Shown in pieces: positions 26,971 through 36,385 of a stretch of DNA of 64,000 bases. Location: the NCBI GenBank assembly GCA_012842605.1, contig DUSN01000070.1, positions 116,297 through 180,296 on the forward strand, in the 5' to 3' direction. A model generated the notes under the pieces. It saw only the letters and a program-made list of their open reading frames with translations. It had not been told where the DNA came from and made no database searches. How positions within the stretch are numbered: position 1 is the first letter of the stretch; every line of letters begins with the position of its first letter. Made by a program: the position numbers and the translations under genes. Origin of the DNA: Clostridiales bacterium. Lineage in GTDB: Bacteria > Bacillota > Clostridia > Caldicoprobacterales > DTU083.

Positions 26971-28302
26971 ATGAATGGCCATAAGATTACAGATGTAATA
27001 AGAGGTTCCATTGCCGAGGAAGCAGGGCTGGAGAAGAATGACATTCTGCTTGCAATCAATGGAACTGAAATAATAGATGTTATTGATTATATAGAATGGA
27101 TGGAAAGAGAAGAACTTGAACTTCATATACGCAAAGCCGACGGAGAGGAATGGATAGTAGAAATAGAAAAAGATCCCGGTGAAGATTTGGGGCTAAAGTT
27201 TGAATATGACCTTATGGACAAGGAACGATATTGCAGAAATAAATGCATTTTCTGCTTTGTGGATCAACTGCCCAGGGGAATGCGAAGCAGCTTGTATTAT
27301 AAAGATGATGACTGGCGTTTATCTTTTCTGGTAGGAAACTATATTACTTTAACCAACTTGTCGGAATGCGATGTTGACCGGATTGTGGAAAAGCACATCA
27401 GCCCCCTGTATATATCTGTTCATACTACCAACCCGGAGCTTAGAAAGAGGATGCTCAACAACAGGTTTGCCGGGGATGTTTTAAGATATATGCATCGAAT
27501 GGCTGATGCCGGCATTCAGCTGCATACCCAGATAGTGCTTTGCCCCGGATGGAATGACGGATCTGAACTGGACAGGACCATATCCGACTTATGGAACCTT
27601 CGCAGATCAGTACAATCCCTTGCGGTAGTTCCGGTTGGCCTGACCTGTCACCGGGAAAATCTTGCATTGCTTAATCCTTTTAAACCTGGGCAGGCCATGG
27701 AAGTAATTAAACAGGTAGAAGGCTGGCAAAGTAAATTTCGTTCTCTTTGGAATAATGGTTTTGTTTATGCAGCTGACGAATTTTATGTACTGGCCGGGGC
27801 AGAATTTCCGGCCTATGAATACTATGATGATTTTCCGCAGGTAGAGAACGGCGTAGGTCTCACCGTGCAGTTTCGTGCGGAATTTTATGAGGCATTGGCA
27901 TATATTTCGGACAGCGGCAGGGAAACAAAGCCTGTAAGGCAGACTGTTGTTACCGGGAAATCAGCTTATCAAATAATCAAGGATATGGTTGACCAAGCAA
28001 ATGCCAAATTTGGTGCACACAATAATGTAATTGCTGTCGAAAACCGTTTCTTTGGTTCCAGTGTTACAGTGGCCGGCCTTGTTACCGGCGGCGATATTAT
28101 GTCAGCCATTGCTGCAAAGGATGTTGGTGAGCGCATCCTTATTCCTGACGCTATGCTTAGAAAAGGTCAGGATGTATTTCTTGACGATGTAACCCTTTCC
28201 CAGGTATCTGAAAAGTCGGGCGTTCCGGTTATACCCGTTCCGGTTCGGGGGGACGAATTTTTATACGCATTGTTGAACTGTCAATCCGAGGAGGTTGTCT
28301 GA
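26971..28302 (+). CDS. PDZ-containing radical-SAM-like protein (DUF512 family)
   Basis: A 443-residue protein with an N-terminal PDZ-like domain (GHKITDVIRGSIAEEAGLEK, about 2-60) and a radical-SAM-like core with CRNKCIFCFVDQLP (cysteines near 88-95), followed by the DUF512 domain (VENGVGLTVQFRAEFYEAL, VTGKSAYQIIK, FFGSSVTVAGLVTGGDI). The family almost always precedes der in Clostridia, as here with a one-base overlap, suggesting a link to ribosome assembly. Function is unproven. The ATG at 26971 is better spaced from GGAAAG than the one at 26965. Confidence 0.85.
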   Translation: MNGHKITDVIRGSIAEEAGLEKNDILLAINGTEIIDVIDYIEWMEREELELHIRKADGEEWIVEIEKDPGEDLGLKFEYDLMDKERYCRNKCIFCFVDQLPRGMRSSLYYKDDDWRLSFLVGNYITLTNLSECDVDRIVEKHISPLYISVHTTNPELRKRMLNNRFAGDVLRYMHRMADAGIQLHTQIVLCPGWNDGSELDRTISDLWNLRRSVQSLAVVPVGLTCHRENLALLNPFKPGQAMEVIKQVEGWQSKFRSLWNNGFVYAADEFYVLAGAEFPAYEYYDDFPQVENGVGLTVQFRAEFYEALAYISDSGRETKPVRQTVVTGKSAYQIIKDMVDQANAKFGAHNNVIAVENRFFGSSVTVAGLVTGGDIMSAIAAKDVGERILIPDAMLRKGQDVFLDDVTLSQVSEKSGVPVIPVPVRGDEFLYALLNCQSEEVV

Positions 28303-29618
28303 TGGCAAAACCTATGGTTGCAATAGTGGGCCGGCCTAATGTGGGAAAGTCCACCCTGTTTAATCAACTGGCCGGAAGAAGAATTTCCATAGTTGAAGAT
28401 ACTCCCGGTGTTACCCGGGATAGGATTTATGCCGATACAGAGTGGCTGAATTATAAATTTACCATGATAGATACCGGGGGAATAGAACCGGGCAGTCAGG
28501 ATGAAATGCTTCAGCAAATGAAGAATCAGGCAGAAATAGCCATTGAAACTGCGGATGTCATTCTTTTTATAACCGATGGAAAAGAAGGTATTACTTCTGC
28601 AGACAGAGATGTGGCTGATATGCTGCGTAAATGCAGTAAACCTGTTGTGCTGGTTGTCAATAAAATCGATACACCTGATGAAGAAGCCAATGTTTTTGAA
28701 TTCTACAACTTAGGCATAGGCGATCCCATATCAATATCTGCTTCTCATAAAAGAGGATTTGGTGATATGCTGGACCGTATTGTTGAGCATTTCAGCCCCA
28801 ATGACCTGGAAGATGAAGATGAAGATGTTATAAAAATAGCAGTAGTTGGAAAACCTAATGCAGGCAAATCTTCTTTAGTAAACCGTATCTTAGGGGAGGA
28901 AAGAGTAATCGTAAGCGATATTCCGGGCACCACCCGGGATGCTGTTGATACACCCTTTGAGTTGGATGGCCAGAGGTATGTAATTATTGATACGGCAGGT
29001 ATCCGCAGAAAAAGCAGGATTAACGATACACTGGAGCGGTATTCCGTAATCCGTGCTCTCAGTGCCATAAGACGATGCGACGTAGCGCTGATTGTAATCG
29101 ACACAACTCAGGAAGTGACGGAGCAGGATTCCAAGATCGCCGGTTTGGTACATGAGGAAGGAAAAGGCTCTGTTCTGGTCATGAATAAGTGGGATGCCAT
29201 AGAAAAGGATACCAATACCATGAACCAATACAGGAAAAGGCTGATGAATGATTTAAGCTTTATGACTTATGCTCCCAGTATTTTTGTTTCAGCTAAAACC
29301 GGGCAAAGAGTTGACCGGATCATGGAACTGGTAAAATATGTATATAGTCAATGCACCTTCCGCATCTCTACCGGTGTTTTAAATGACTGCCTGGCAGATG
29401 CCATTGCTGTCAATGAACCGCCTTCCGACAAGGGCAGACGGCTTAAGATATTGTATGGAACTCAGGTTTCGGTTAAACCGCCTACATTTGTACTTTTTGT
29501 AAATGATCCGGAACTTATGCATTTTTCCTATGAGCGCTATCTGGAGAATTATTTCCGCAAGACCTTTGGCCTGGAGGGCACACCCCTTCGTATAATTGTT
29601 CGGGAGAAAACCAAATAG
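28302..29618 (+). CDS. der: Ribosome assembly GTPase Der (EngA)
   Basis: Essential GTPase in 50S maturation with two tandem G domains and a C-terminal KH-like domain. First G domain: GRPNVGKST (8-16), DTPGVTRD, DTGG, NKID. Second: GKPNAGKSS (about 183), DIPGTTRDAVDTPF, DTAGIRRKS, NKWD. The KH region ends RYLENYFRKTFGLEGTPLRI. ATG overlaps the DUF512 stop by one base. Confidence 0.97.
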   Translation: MAKPMVAIVGRPNVGKSTLFNQLAGRRISIVEDTPGVTRDRIYADTEWLNYKFTMIDTGGIEPGSQDEMLQQMKNQAEIAIETADVILFITDGKEGITSADRDVADMLRKCSKPVVLVVNKIDTPDEEANVFEFYNLGIGDPISISASHKRGFGDMLDRIVEHFSPNDLEDEDEDVIKIAVVGKPNAGKSSLVNRILGEERVIVSDIPGTTRDAVDTPFELDGQRYVIIDTAGIRRKSRINDTLERYSVIRALSAIRRCDVALIVIDTTQEVTEQDSKIAGLVHEEGKGSVLVMNKWDAIEKDTNTMNQYRKRLMNDLSFMTYAPSIFVSAKTGQRVDRIMELVKYVYSQCTFRISTGVLNDCLADAIAVNEPPSDKGRRLKILYGTQVSVKPPTFVLFVNDPELMHFSYERYLENYFRKTFGLEGTPLRIIVREKTK

Positions 29619-29628
29619 GGGGATACGT

Positions 29629-30234
29629 ATGATAAGATACATAATTGCTGCCTTAATAGGTTATTTTGTAGGGAATATTGCATCCTCATATTTTGCAGGC
29701 AAAATTATGAAGAATATAGACATCCGTGAGCATGGCAGCGGAAATGCAGGTGCTACCAATACTTTTCGGGTACTGGGTGCAAAAGCTGGTGTCATTGTAT
29801 TCATCTGCGATATATTAAAGGGCATACTGGCTGTCTATATTGGGCTTTGGCTGACCGGAGACAAACTGGGAGGCATGCTGGCAGGCGGTGCGGCAATTTT
29901 AGGCCACAACTGGCCTGTCTTCCTGAATTTTAAAGGCGGGAAGGGCATTGCCAGTTCTTTTGGCTTAATACTGATTCTGTTTCCAAAGATCGGACTGATT
30001 CTGTTTTTGATAGCAGGAACATTGGTGCTCCTTACCCGGTATGTATCCGTAGGTTCAATTAGTGGAGCCATCTTGTTTCCTATTTTTCTGGTCATTTACG
30101 GAGAACCATGGGAGATTTGCATGATAGGGCTCTTTTTGGCGCTGATCGCACTGCTCAGGCACAAGGACAATATTATCAGATTATCCGAGGGCAAGGAAAA
30201 TAAAATTACATTCACCAAAAAAACAGGCAGGTGA
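29629..30234 (+). CDS. plsY: Acyl-phosphate:glycerol-3-phosphate acyltransferase PlsY
   Basis: Membrane enzyme of 201 residues making lysophosphatidic acid from acyl-phosphate and glycerol-3-phosphate. The three conserved motifs are visible: GSGNAGATNTFRVLG, LGHNWPVFLNFKGGKGIASSFG and the C-terminal LRHKDNIIRLSEGKE. Five hydrophobic segments. ATG 29629 follows GGGGGATACGT; the open frame extends back into der without support. It precedes gpsA, which supplies its substrate. Confidence 0.95.
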   Translation: MIRYIIAALIGYFVGNIASSYFAGKIMKNIDIREHGSGNAGATNTFRVLGAKAGVIVFICDILKGILAVYIGLWLTGDKLGGMLAGGAAILGHNWPVFLNFKGGKGIASSFGLILILFPKIGLILFLIAGTLVLLTRYVSVGSISGAILFPIFLVIYGEPWEICMIGLFLALIALLRHKDNIIRLSEGKENKITFTKKTGR

Positions 30235-30240
30235 GCAGTC

Positions 30241-31272
30241 ATATCTGACATTATTTCAGTAATAGGTGCAGGAAGCTGGGGTACAGCACTGGCTGTCCTG
30301 CTTGCGGGAAAAGGCTGCAAAGTAAAGCTCTGGGTTTATAAAAAAGAAGATTTTGATAATATTGCTTTCAGCAGAGAAAACAGCAGATACCTGCCCGGTG
30401 TAACTTTACCTTCAAATATACAGGTTTCCATGGATTTAAAGGAATGTGTATCCGGCATGGAAATAATAGTACTGGCAGTACCTTCACAGGCGGTGAGGGA
30501 AACAGCCAGCAAAATTTCGGAATATATTGCTCATAATGCAATAATTATTAATGCTGCAAAAGGCCTGGAGATTAATACTCACAAAAGAATGTCACAGGTT
30601 ATAGAGGAGGAGATACCCCATGCCCGGATTGCGGTGCTTTCGGGACCCAGTCATGCTGAGGAAGTAGCCCGGCAAATTCCCACTACGGTGGTATGCAGTT
30701 CTGAAGATATGAAAGCCGCTGAACTGGTACAGGATGTTTTCATGGCTCCTTTTTTCAGGGTTTATACAAACCCTGATATTATTGGAGTGGAGACCGGCGG
30801 TGCATTGAAGAATATAATTGCTCTTGCAGCCGGAATCAGTGATGGACTTGGCTATGGTGACAATACCAAAGCAGCTTTGATGACACGCGGGGTCTCAGAA
30901 ATAGCAAGGCTGGGCCAGGCTATGGGAGGATCCATACTTACTTTTGCGGGCTTGACCGGAATCGGCGATCTCATTGTAACCTGCACCAGTATGCACAGCA
31001 GAAACCGGAGAGCCGGAATCCTGATAGGCCAGGGCAAATCATTGGAGGAAGCTTTGAAGGCAGTGGGCATGGTAGTAGAAGGGGTTAACACCTGCAAGGC
31101 TGCATATGAACTGGCTCAGCATCTTGGAGTAGAAATGCCCATTACCGAGCAGCTTTATCACATTCTATTTATGGGCAAGGATCCTGCATCATCTGTTAAT
31201 GACCTAATGCTGCGGGACAAGACATATGAAAGCGAGGATTCCATCAATCAGTTGAATAAGAATTGGTTATAG
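30241..31272 (+). CDS. gpsA: Glycerol-3-phosphate dehydrogenase [NAD(P)+] GpsA, apparent ATA start
   Basis: Reduces dihydroxyacetone phosphate to sn-glycerol-3-phosphate for phospholipid synthesis. The N-terminal NAD-binding motif [18 protein letters not shown] starts about five residues in, then [37 protein letters not shown] (catalytic Lys) and [14 protein letters not shown]. The frame between the plsY stop (TGA 30232-30234) and this motif contains no ATG, GTG or TTG. The best start is ATA at 30241, six to seven bases after AGGTGAG, giving 343 residues, the family norm. The first ATG (30430) would delete the nucleotide-binding fold. Either a rare ATA start or a base error. Confidence 0.9.
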   Translation: MSDIISVIGAGSWGTALAVLLAGKGCKVKLWVYKKEDFDNIAFSRENSRYLPGVTLPSNIQVSMDLKECVSGMEIIVLAVPSQAVRETASKISEYIAHNAIIINAAKGLEINTHKRMSQVIEEEIPHARIAVLSGPSHAEEVARQIPTTVVCSSEDMKAAELVQDVFMAPFFRVYTNPDIIGVETGGALKNIIALAAGISDGLGYGDNTKAALMTRGVSEIARLGQAMGGSILTFAGLTGIGDLIVTCTSMHSRNRRAGILIGQGKSLEEALKAVGMVVEGVNTCKAAYELAQHLGVEMPITEQLYHILFMGKDPASSVNDLMLRDKTYESEDSINQLNKNWL

Positions 31273-31293
31273 ACATTTTTTCACTGACAACTT

Positions 31294-31323
31294 GTCATAT
31301 TCCCTCTCTGCTTCCCATATACA
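31294..31323 (+). promoter_or_regulatory. Candidate sigma-E promoter of spoIVA
   Basis: GTCATATT (31294-31301) fits the sigma-E -35 consensus GKMATATT at every position. After 14 bases, CATATACA (31316-31323) fits the -10 consensus CATACAMT at six of eight. spoIVA is sigma-E dependent in B. subtilis. A perfect 13-base palindrome, TGACAACTTGTCA (31285-31297), overlaps the -35 box and may be an operator. Confidence 0.7.
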
Positions 31324-31377
31324 TAAAGTATGATAACAGCACCAAAACCGAATTCCTAGAAGGGGGAGGGAATGTTG

Positions 31378-32856
31378 ATGGAAAAATTTGACCTGTACCG
31401 GGATATTGCCGAACGAACTGACGGAGATATATACATAGGCGTGGTGGGACCGGTTCGAACGGGAAAATCAACATTGATAAAGAGGGTCATGGATTTATTG
31501 GTCCTTCCTAATATTGAAAACGAATTTAAAAGAGAAAGATCCCGGGATGAGTTGCCCCAAAGCGGTGCAGGCCGCACCATAATGACCACACAACCCAAAT
31601 TTGTACCAAATGAAGCCGTTCAAATATCCTTGCAGGAGAATGCAAATCTCAATATTCGAATGGTTGATTGCGTTGGCTATCTGGTAAAAGGGGCTATAGG
31701 GCATATGGAAGGGGAAGCTCCGAGAATGGTAAGGACTCCCTGGTTTGATTATGATATACCTTTTGAAGAAGCAGCTGAAATAGGTACCCGTAAGGTGATT
31801 GCAGATCATTCTACAATTGGACTGGTGGTAACCACTGACGGCAGTATAACGGAAATACCCAGATCCAATTATGTTGAAGCTGAAGAACGTGTTGTCAGGG
31901 AACTGAAAGAACTTAACAAACCTTTCATTATGATTCTTAATTCCAAGTATCCTGACGCAGAGGAAACCGTTAAACTTAAGAGTGCTCTCGAAGAGAAGTA
32001 TGATGTGCCGGTGCTGGCTTTGGATGTTCTTAACTTAGGTGAAGATGATATACACAATATTTTAAGTCACGCATTGTTTGAATTTCCTATTACCGAAATC
32101 AAGGTGGATGTGCCTAAGTGGGTATTAAGTCTGGATGACGATCACTGGCTTATTAAGTATGTTATGGACGCAGCCAGGACAGCATCTGCAGAAGCATTGC
32201 GTATCCGGGATGTGGATACCTTCGGAAAATCACTGGATGATTCTGATTTTATGGAACGTCCTAAGATAGACAATATAGATTTGGGCACCGGCAATGTCCG
32301 GGTAAAAATGGATGCCAGGGAAGGATTGTTCTATAGGGTGCTGGGTGAAGAGTGTGGATATAAGATAGAAGGCGATTATCAGATGATCGGCCTGATGAAA
32401 GAATTAGCTCATGCCAAGCGTGAATATGATCGTATAGCCCAGGCACTTAGGGATGTCAGGGAGACCGGCTATGGTCTGGTTCCGCCTACCATGGATGAAC
32501 TAACCCTGGAAGAGCCCGAAATTATCAAGCAGGGAGGCCGTTTTGGCGTTCGCCTGAGAGCAAGCGCACCTTCATTGCATTTTATCAGAGCAGATATCGA
32601 GACCGAAGTTTCTCCCATCGTGGGTACTGAAAAACAAAGCGAGGAACTGGTTAAGTATCTTCTGGATGAGTTTGAGAGCGATCCCTCCAAACTGTGGAAA
32701 TCCAATATTTTCGGCAAATCACTCCATGAGCTTGTAACTGAAGGTCTTTCCAATAAGCTGATGAGAATGCCGGAAGATGCCCAATTCAAGATACAGGAAA
32801 CACTGCAGAGAATAATCAACGAGGGCAGCGGCGGATTGATCTGTATAATACTGTAG
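31378..32856 (+). CDS. spoIVA: Spore coat morphogenetic ATPase SpoIVA
   Basis: Mother-cell ATPase that polymerises on the forespore surface to form the coat base. The 492 residues equal the B. subtilis length and begin MEKFDLYRDIAERTDGDIYI, followed by the Walker A motif GPVRTGKST, the GRTIMTTQPKFVPNEAV region, the middle domain and the C-terminal LMRMPEDAQFKIQETLQRII and GGLICIIL tail that contacts the membrane anchor SpoVM in B. subtilis. ATG 31378 lies seven bases after GGGGGAGGG; ATG 31372 is too close. A near-consensus sigma-E promoter lies upstream. Confidence 0.97.
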   Translation: MEKFDLYRDIAERTDGDIYIGVVGPVRTGKSTLIKRVMDLLVLPNIENEFKRERSRDELPQSGAGRTIMTTQPKFVPNEAVQISLQENANLNIRMVDCVGYLVKGAIGHMEGEAPRMVRTPWFDYDIPFEEAAEIGTRKVIADHSTIGLVVTTDGSITEIPRSNYVEAEERVVRELKELNKPFIMILNSKYPDAEETVKLKSALEEKYDVPVLALDVLNLGEDDIHNILSHALFEFPITEIKVDVPKWVLSLDDDHWLIKYVMDAARTASAEALRIRDVDTFGKSLDDSDFMERPKIDNIDLGTGNVRVKMDAREGLFYRVLGEECGYKIEGDYQMIGLMKELAHAKREYDRIAQALRDVRETGYGLVPPTMDELTLEEPEIIKQGGRFGVRLRASAPSLHFIRADIETEVSPIVGTEKQSEELVKYLLDEFESDPSKLWKSNIFGKSLHELVTEGLSNKLMRMPEDAQFKIQETLQRIINEGSGGLICIIL

Positions 32857-32906
32857 CAACTCAAAAACCATATTATAAAAAAGCCTTATAGATAAAAATT
32901 AATACA

Positions 32907-32940
32907 GCCTTAAGTATAGAAGTACTTGAGGCTTTCTTAT
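32907..32940 (+). terminator. Probable terminator after spoIVA
   Basis: A 10-bp stem, GCCTTAAGTA (32907-32916) with TACTTGAGGC (32923-32932) including one T-G pair, is followed by a weak T-rich TTTCTTAT. Confidence 0.65.
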
Positions 32941-32971
32941 GTTTAAATTGCAAGTAGGGTTTGATTATTAT

Positions 32972-33001
32972 TTGACAATAGAATATAATATTGGTAATAA
33001 T
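32972..33001 (+). promoter_or_regulatory. Sigma-A promoter of transketolase
   Basis: A perfect TTGACA (32972-32977) is followed after 18 bases by AATAAT (32996-33001), five of six matches to the -10 consensus. The transketolase start is 26 bases downstream. Confidence 0.65.
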
Positions 33002-33026
33002 TCGATAGAAACAGGAGGAAAATTGG

Positions 33027-35015
33027 ATGAACAATATCGACCAGCTTTGCATTAATTCCATACGCATATTATCAGCAGAAGGCGTGGAAAAGGCAAAATC
33101 CGGTCATCCCGGAATGCCGATGGGAGCTGCTCCAATGGCATATACACTGTGGGCAAAGGTATTAAAGCACAACCCGGCTGATCCCCAATGGAAGGACAGG
33201 GATCGTTTCATCCTTTCAGCTGGGCATGGTTCCATGTTGATTTATTCATTGCTTCATTTATTCGGTTATGATTTGAGTATTGATGATCTTATGAACTTCA
33301 GGCAATGGGGCAGCAAGACACCGGGTCATCCGGAATACGGTCACACTGTTGGCGTAGAGGTTACCACGGGTCCTTTGGGACAAGGCATTGCCAATGCCGT
33401 AGGCATGGCTATGGCAGAGGCTCATCTGGCTGCGAAGTTCAACAGGCCTGGTTATGAAATTGTAAACCATTATACATATGCATTGTGCGGGGACGGGTGC
33501 ATGATGGAGGGTATTGCCAGTGAGGCGGCTTCTTTGGCCGGAACTTTAAAGCTAGGCAAACTTATTGTGCTCTATGATTCCAACTCCATTACCATAGAAG
33601 GAAGTACTGACCTTGCCTTTACCGAAGATGTAGGCAAACGTTTTGAGGCATATGGCTGGCAGGTATTACGAGTAGAAGACGGCAATGATGTTGACGCCAT
33701 TGAAGCTGCTCTGAAAGAGTCAAAACAAGAAACAAGCAAACCCAGCCTGATTATTATTACAACTGAGATTGGCTATGGAGCACCTGCAAAACAGGGAAAA
33801 GCATCTGCCCACGGAGAGCCTCTGGGTGAAGAGAACATCAGGGCAGCCAAGGAATTCTTGAAGTATCATACCGACGGTTCTTTCTACGTTCCCCAGGAAG
33901 TCAGGGAGCATATGAAGGGTATCATTGAAAAGGGCAAAAATGCCCAGGAACAATGGAATGAGTTAATGGAATCCTACAAAAAGGAATATCCGGACCTTGC
34001 TGCTGAATGGGAAGCCTGGCATAAACCCGGCTTGCAGGTTGATCTGCTCAATGATGAAGCATTCTGGCACTTTGAAGGCAAGGCAGCCACACGTTCCTCC
34101 TCTGGCGATGTGCTAAATCGTCTTGCAAAGGTAATTCCTAACCTGATAGGCGGCTCAGCAGACCTGGCTCCTTCAAATAAATCTGTTATGAAAGGCAGAG
34201 AGGACTTCTCAGCTGATAATTATTCAGGTTCAAACCTGCATTTCGGCATTCGTGAGCATGCAATGGCAGCCATTGCCAATGGAATGACTGTTCATGGCGG
34301 ACTGAAGGTTTATGTAGCTACTTTCTTTGTATTCAGTGATTATATGAAAGCGGCTATGAGACTGTCAGCTATAATGAACCTGCCGGTTCTTTATATTCTC
34401 ACCCATGACAGCATCGGCGTTGGTGAAGACGGACCAACCCATCAGCCTATTGAGCACATGGCATCACTTAGAAGCATTCCCAACTTTACAGTTATACGTC
34501 CTGCAGATTCCAGGGAAACTGCTGCTGCATATATATCGGCATTGACCAGGACCAATGGCCCGACTGCTCTGGTTCTGACCCGGCAGAACTTGCCATTGCT
34601 GGAAGGGACAGGCCCCAATGCGCTGAAGGGAGCATATATCCTGGCTGATTCAGAAAAGGATACGCCAGATATAATTCTTATGGCATCCGGCTCTGAAGTG
34701 CAATTGATAGTGGAAGCTCAAAAGCAGCTGAAGGAACAGGGCATTGATGCGAGAGTGGTAAGCATGCCTTCCTGGGAGATTTTTGAGGAGCAGCCTGAAG
34801 AGTACAAAGAAAAGGTACTGCCGAAAAATGTAAGAGCACGGTTAGCTGTTGAAGCCGGATCCTCCTTCGGGTGGCATAAATATGTCGGTCTGGACGGAGA
34901 TATGGTATCAATAGATCACTTTGGTGCATCTGCACCAGCTGAAGTCCTGTTCAGGGAATTTGGCTTTACTGTTGAGAATGTAGTCAGCAAGGCTCTGAAG
35001 GTGCTTGGAAAGTAA
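33027..35015 (+). CDS. tkt: Transketolase
   Basis: Thiamine-diphosphate enzyme of the non-oxidative pentose phosphate pathway, full length at 662 residues. N-terminal half: [35 protein letters not shown], the ThDP motif [22 protein letters not shown]. Middle domain: [15 protein letters not shown] (the conserved Glu) and [17 protein letters not shown]. It stands alone between two terminators. AGGAGG precedes the ATG. Confidence 0.96.
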   Translation: MNNIDQLCINSIRILSAEGVEKAKSGHPGMPMGAAPMAYTLWAKVLKHNPADPQWKDRDRFILSAGHGSMLIYSLLHLFGYDLSIDDLMNFRQWGSKTPGHPEYGHTVGVEVTTGPLGQGIANAVGMAMAEAHLAAKFNRPGYEIVNHYTYALCGDGCMMEGIASEAASLAGTLKLGKLIVLYDSNSITIEGSTDLAFTEDVGKRFEAYGWQVLRVEDGNDVDAIEAALKESKQETSKPSLIIITTEIGYGAPAKQGKASAHGEPLGEENIRAAKEFLKYHTDGSFYVPQEVREHMKGIIEKGKNAQEQWNELMESYKKEYPDLAAEWEAWHKPGLQVDLLNDEAFWHFEGKAATRSSSGDVLNRLAKVIPNLIGGSADLAPSNKSVMKGREDFSADNYSGSNLHFGIREHAMAAIANGMTVHGGLKVYVATFFVFSDYMKAAMRLSAIMNLPVLYILTHDSIGVGEDGPTHQPIEHMASLRSIPNFTVIRPADSRETAAAYISALTRTNGPTALVLTRQNLPLLEGTGPNALKGAYILADSEKDTPDIILMASGSEVQLIVEAQKQLKEQGIDARVVSMPSWEIFEEQPEEYKEKVLPKNVRARLAVEAGSSFGWHKYVGLDGDMVSIDHFGASAPAEVLFREFGFTVENVVSKALKVLGK

Positions 35016-35072
35016 AAGTTCTTTGCTTTGCTGTTTAAAGCAAGCAAAGTATCTTGCACTGAAAACCGATTT

Positions 35073-35115
35073 ATACCCCCGGTATGCTTTGTGTGAACAT
35101 ATCGGGGGTATTTTG
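35073..35115 (+). terminator. Rho-independent terminator after transketolase
   Basis: ATACCCCCG (35073-35081) pairs with CGGGGGTAT (35103-35111), followed by TTTT. Confidence 0.82.
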
Positions 35116-35212
35116 ATGATTTTATAGACTCATTGGCAGATGATTCTACTTTGCGTAGGTAGTAATATCTAATGAAAAATGATAAGCTGATAACGTAAAG
35201 GAGATGATATGC

Positions 35213-35797
35213 ATGAACAAGTATGTAACCGGCACAATAATAAAGCAGCTTCGGGAAAAAAGAAATATTACCCAGTCAGAGCTTGCTAAAACCTTAAATG
35301 TAAGTGATAAAACGGTATCCAAATGGGAAACAGGAAGGGGATATCCTGACATAACACTTATTGAGCCAATTGCAAAAACACTGGGAATATCAGTAATAGA
35401 GCTGTTGTCAGGGGATAATATAATAAACAGCAATCGTTCATTTAATATGCTGAAGATTAAGTTCTATGTCTGTCCAATTTGTGGCAACATTATTACAGCC
35501 ACCGGTGAGAGCGTAATCAGCTGCTGTGGAATAACACTGCCGCCCCTGGAGGCTGAAATGCCGGATGAAGAGCACAACCTTGCAAAAGAGAGGGTAGAGG
35601 ATGAGTATTATGTATCCCTGGAGCATAATATGACAAAGGAACACTATATATCGTTTATTGCAGCAATATATGACGATGGCGTTCAGATTGTCAAGCTTTA
35701 TCCTGAAGGAAATGCCGAAGCGCGCTTTAAGGCCGGAAGAGTCAGGATGTTTTATTACTATTGCAATAAGCACGGTCTGTTCAAGATTACAAGATGA
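35213..35797 (+). CDS. Xre-family regulator with C-terminal zinc-ribbon-like domain
   Basis: Predicted DNA-binding protein of 194 residues. Residues 1-65 are an HTH_3 domain (IIKQLREKRNITQSELAKTL, SDKTVSKWETGRGYPDITL). The middle carries cysteines FYVCPICGNIITATGE and ISCCGITLPPL, resembling the rubredoxin/desulfoferrodoxin-type metal knuckle. The C-terminal part (HYISFIAAIYDDGVQIVKLY, RMFYYYCNKHGLFKITR) resembles the iron-binding region of desulfoferrodoxin-like proteins. That suggests metal- or redox-responsive regulation, which is inference. ATG 35213 follows AAAGGAG. Confidence 0.75.
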   Translation: MNKYVTGTIIKQLREKRNITQSELAKTLNVSDKTVSKWETGRGYPDITLIEPIAKTLGISVIELLSGDNIINSNRSFNMLKIKFYVCPICGNIITATGESVISCCGITLPPLEAEMPDEEHNLAKERVEDEYYVSLEHNMTKEHYISFIAAIYDDGVQIVKLYPEGNAEARFKAGRVRMFYYYCNKHGLFKITR

Positions 35798-35864
35798 TCG
35801 GCAGGAAAACGGCCTGTACATTATGAACCCGGGTATTGTTCAAGAAAATGCGTTATTAAAATTA

Positions 35865-35904
35865 ATGGTGACAGCTGTCATTTCAGCCTGTCACCATTTT
35901 TCTC
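35865..35904. terminator. Terminator between convergent genes
   Basis: AATGGTGACAG (35865-35875) pairs with CTGTCACCATT (35889-35899), followed by TTTCTC on the plus strand and preceded by A-rich sequence. It separates the Xre gene from the convergent DUF6485 gene and may serve both. Confidence 0.65.
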
Positions 35905-35919
35905 TTACCAATATTCTTA

Positions 35920-36108
35920 TCAGGTTCTTTTATAGTCCCTGTATAGATTTTCAATAGACCTGTCATAAGTTTTTTCACCGGCTTTAGAAAAAAAGCATCC
36001 GGGTACTTCTCCGCTCCTGCGGTGGTAGGCTACACATTCGCAGCATTTTCCATGACGGGAACACGAAATATATGTACAAGTACATTTAATAGTATTATTA
36101 CAAGCCAT
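35920..36108 (-). CDS. Small cysteine-rich protein (DUF6485 family)
   Basis: A 62-residue protein with seven cysteines: a [27 protein letters not shown] core ([18 protein letters not shown]) and [19 protein letters not shown]. This is a widespread small protein of anaerobes, probably metal binding, function unknown. ATG 36108 is preceded on its strand by CGGGGGATTAAA. It is the only minus-strand gene in this stretch and converges with the Xre gene. Confidence 0.8.
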   Translation of the reverse strand: MACNNTIKCTCTYISCSRHGKCCECVAYHRRSGEVPGCFFSKAGEKTYDRSIENLYRDYKRT

Positions 36109-36385
36109 TTTAATCCCCCGTAATTTATATAAACATTATAGGAAAAAATGGGCAGCGTTTCAACAAAAAGCTGATTTTTTGCATCTTATTATGGTATAAT
36201 ATGAAACAACAAGACTTATATCTCCAAATTTTATGATTCAAGTTACTTATATCAATTCCATTTGCATAAGCCCATTCTTACCGGTATTTCCTATTGGAAT
36301 AGAAAAGTAATCTTGGAGCATTACATACTGGAATAAAATTCAAATCAATTTTTTTAATAATGAAAGATATTTACAGGAGGTTTAA

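Noticed and set aside
35658..35957. A 99-codon plus-strand frame after the Xre regulator
   Set aside because: It overlaps the Xre gene end, a terminator and the DUF6485 gene, and shows no protein-like features.
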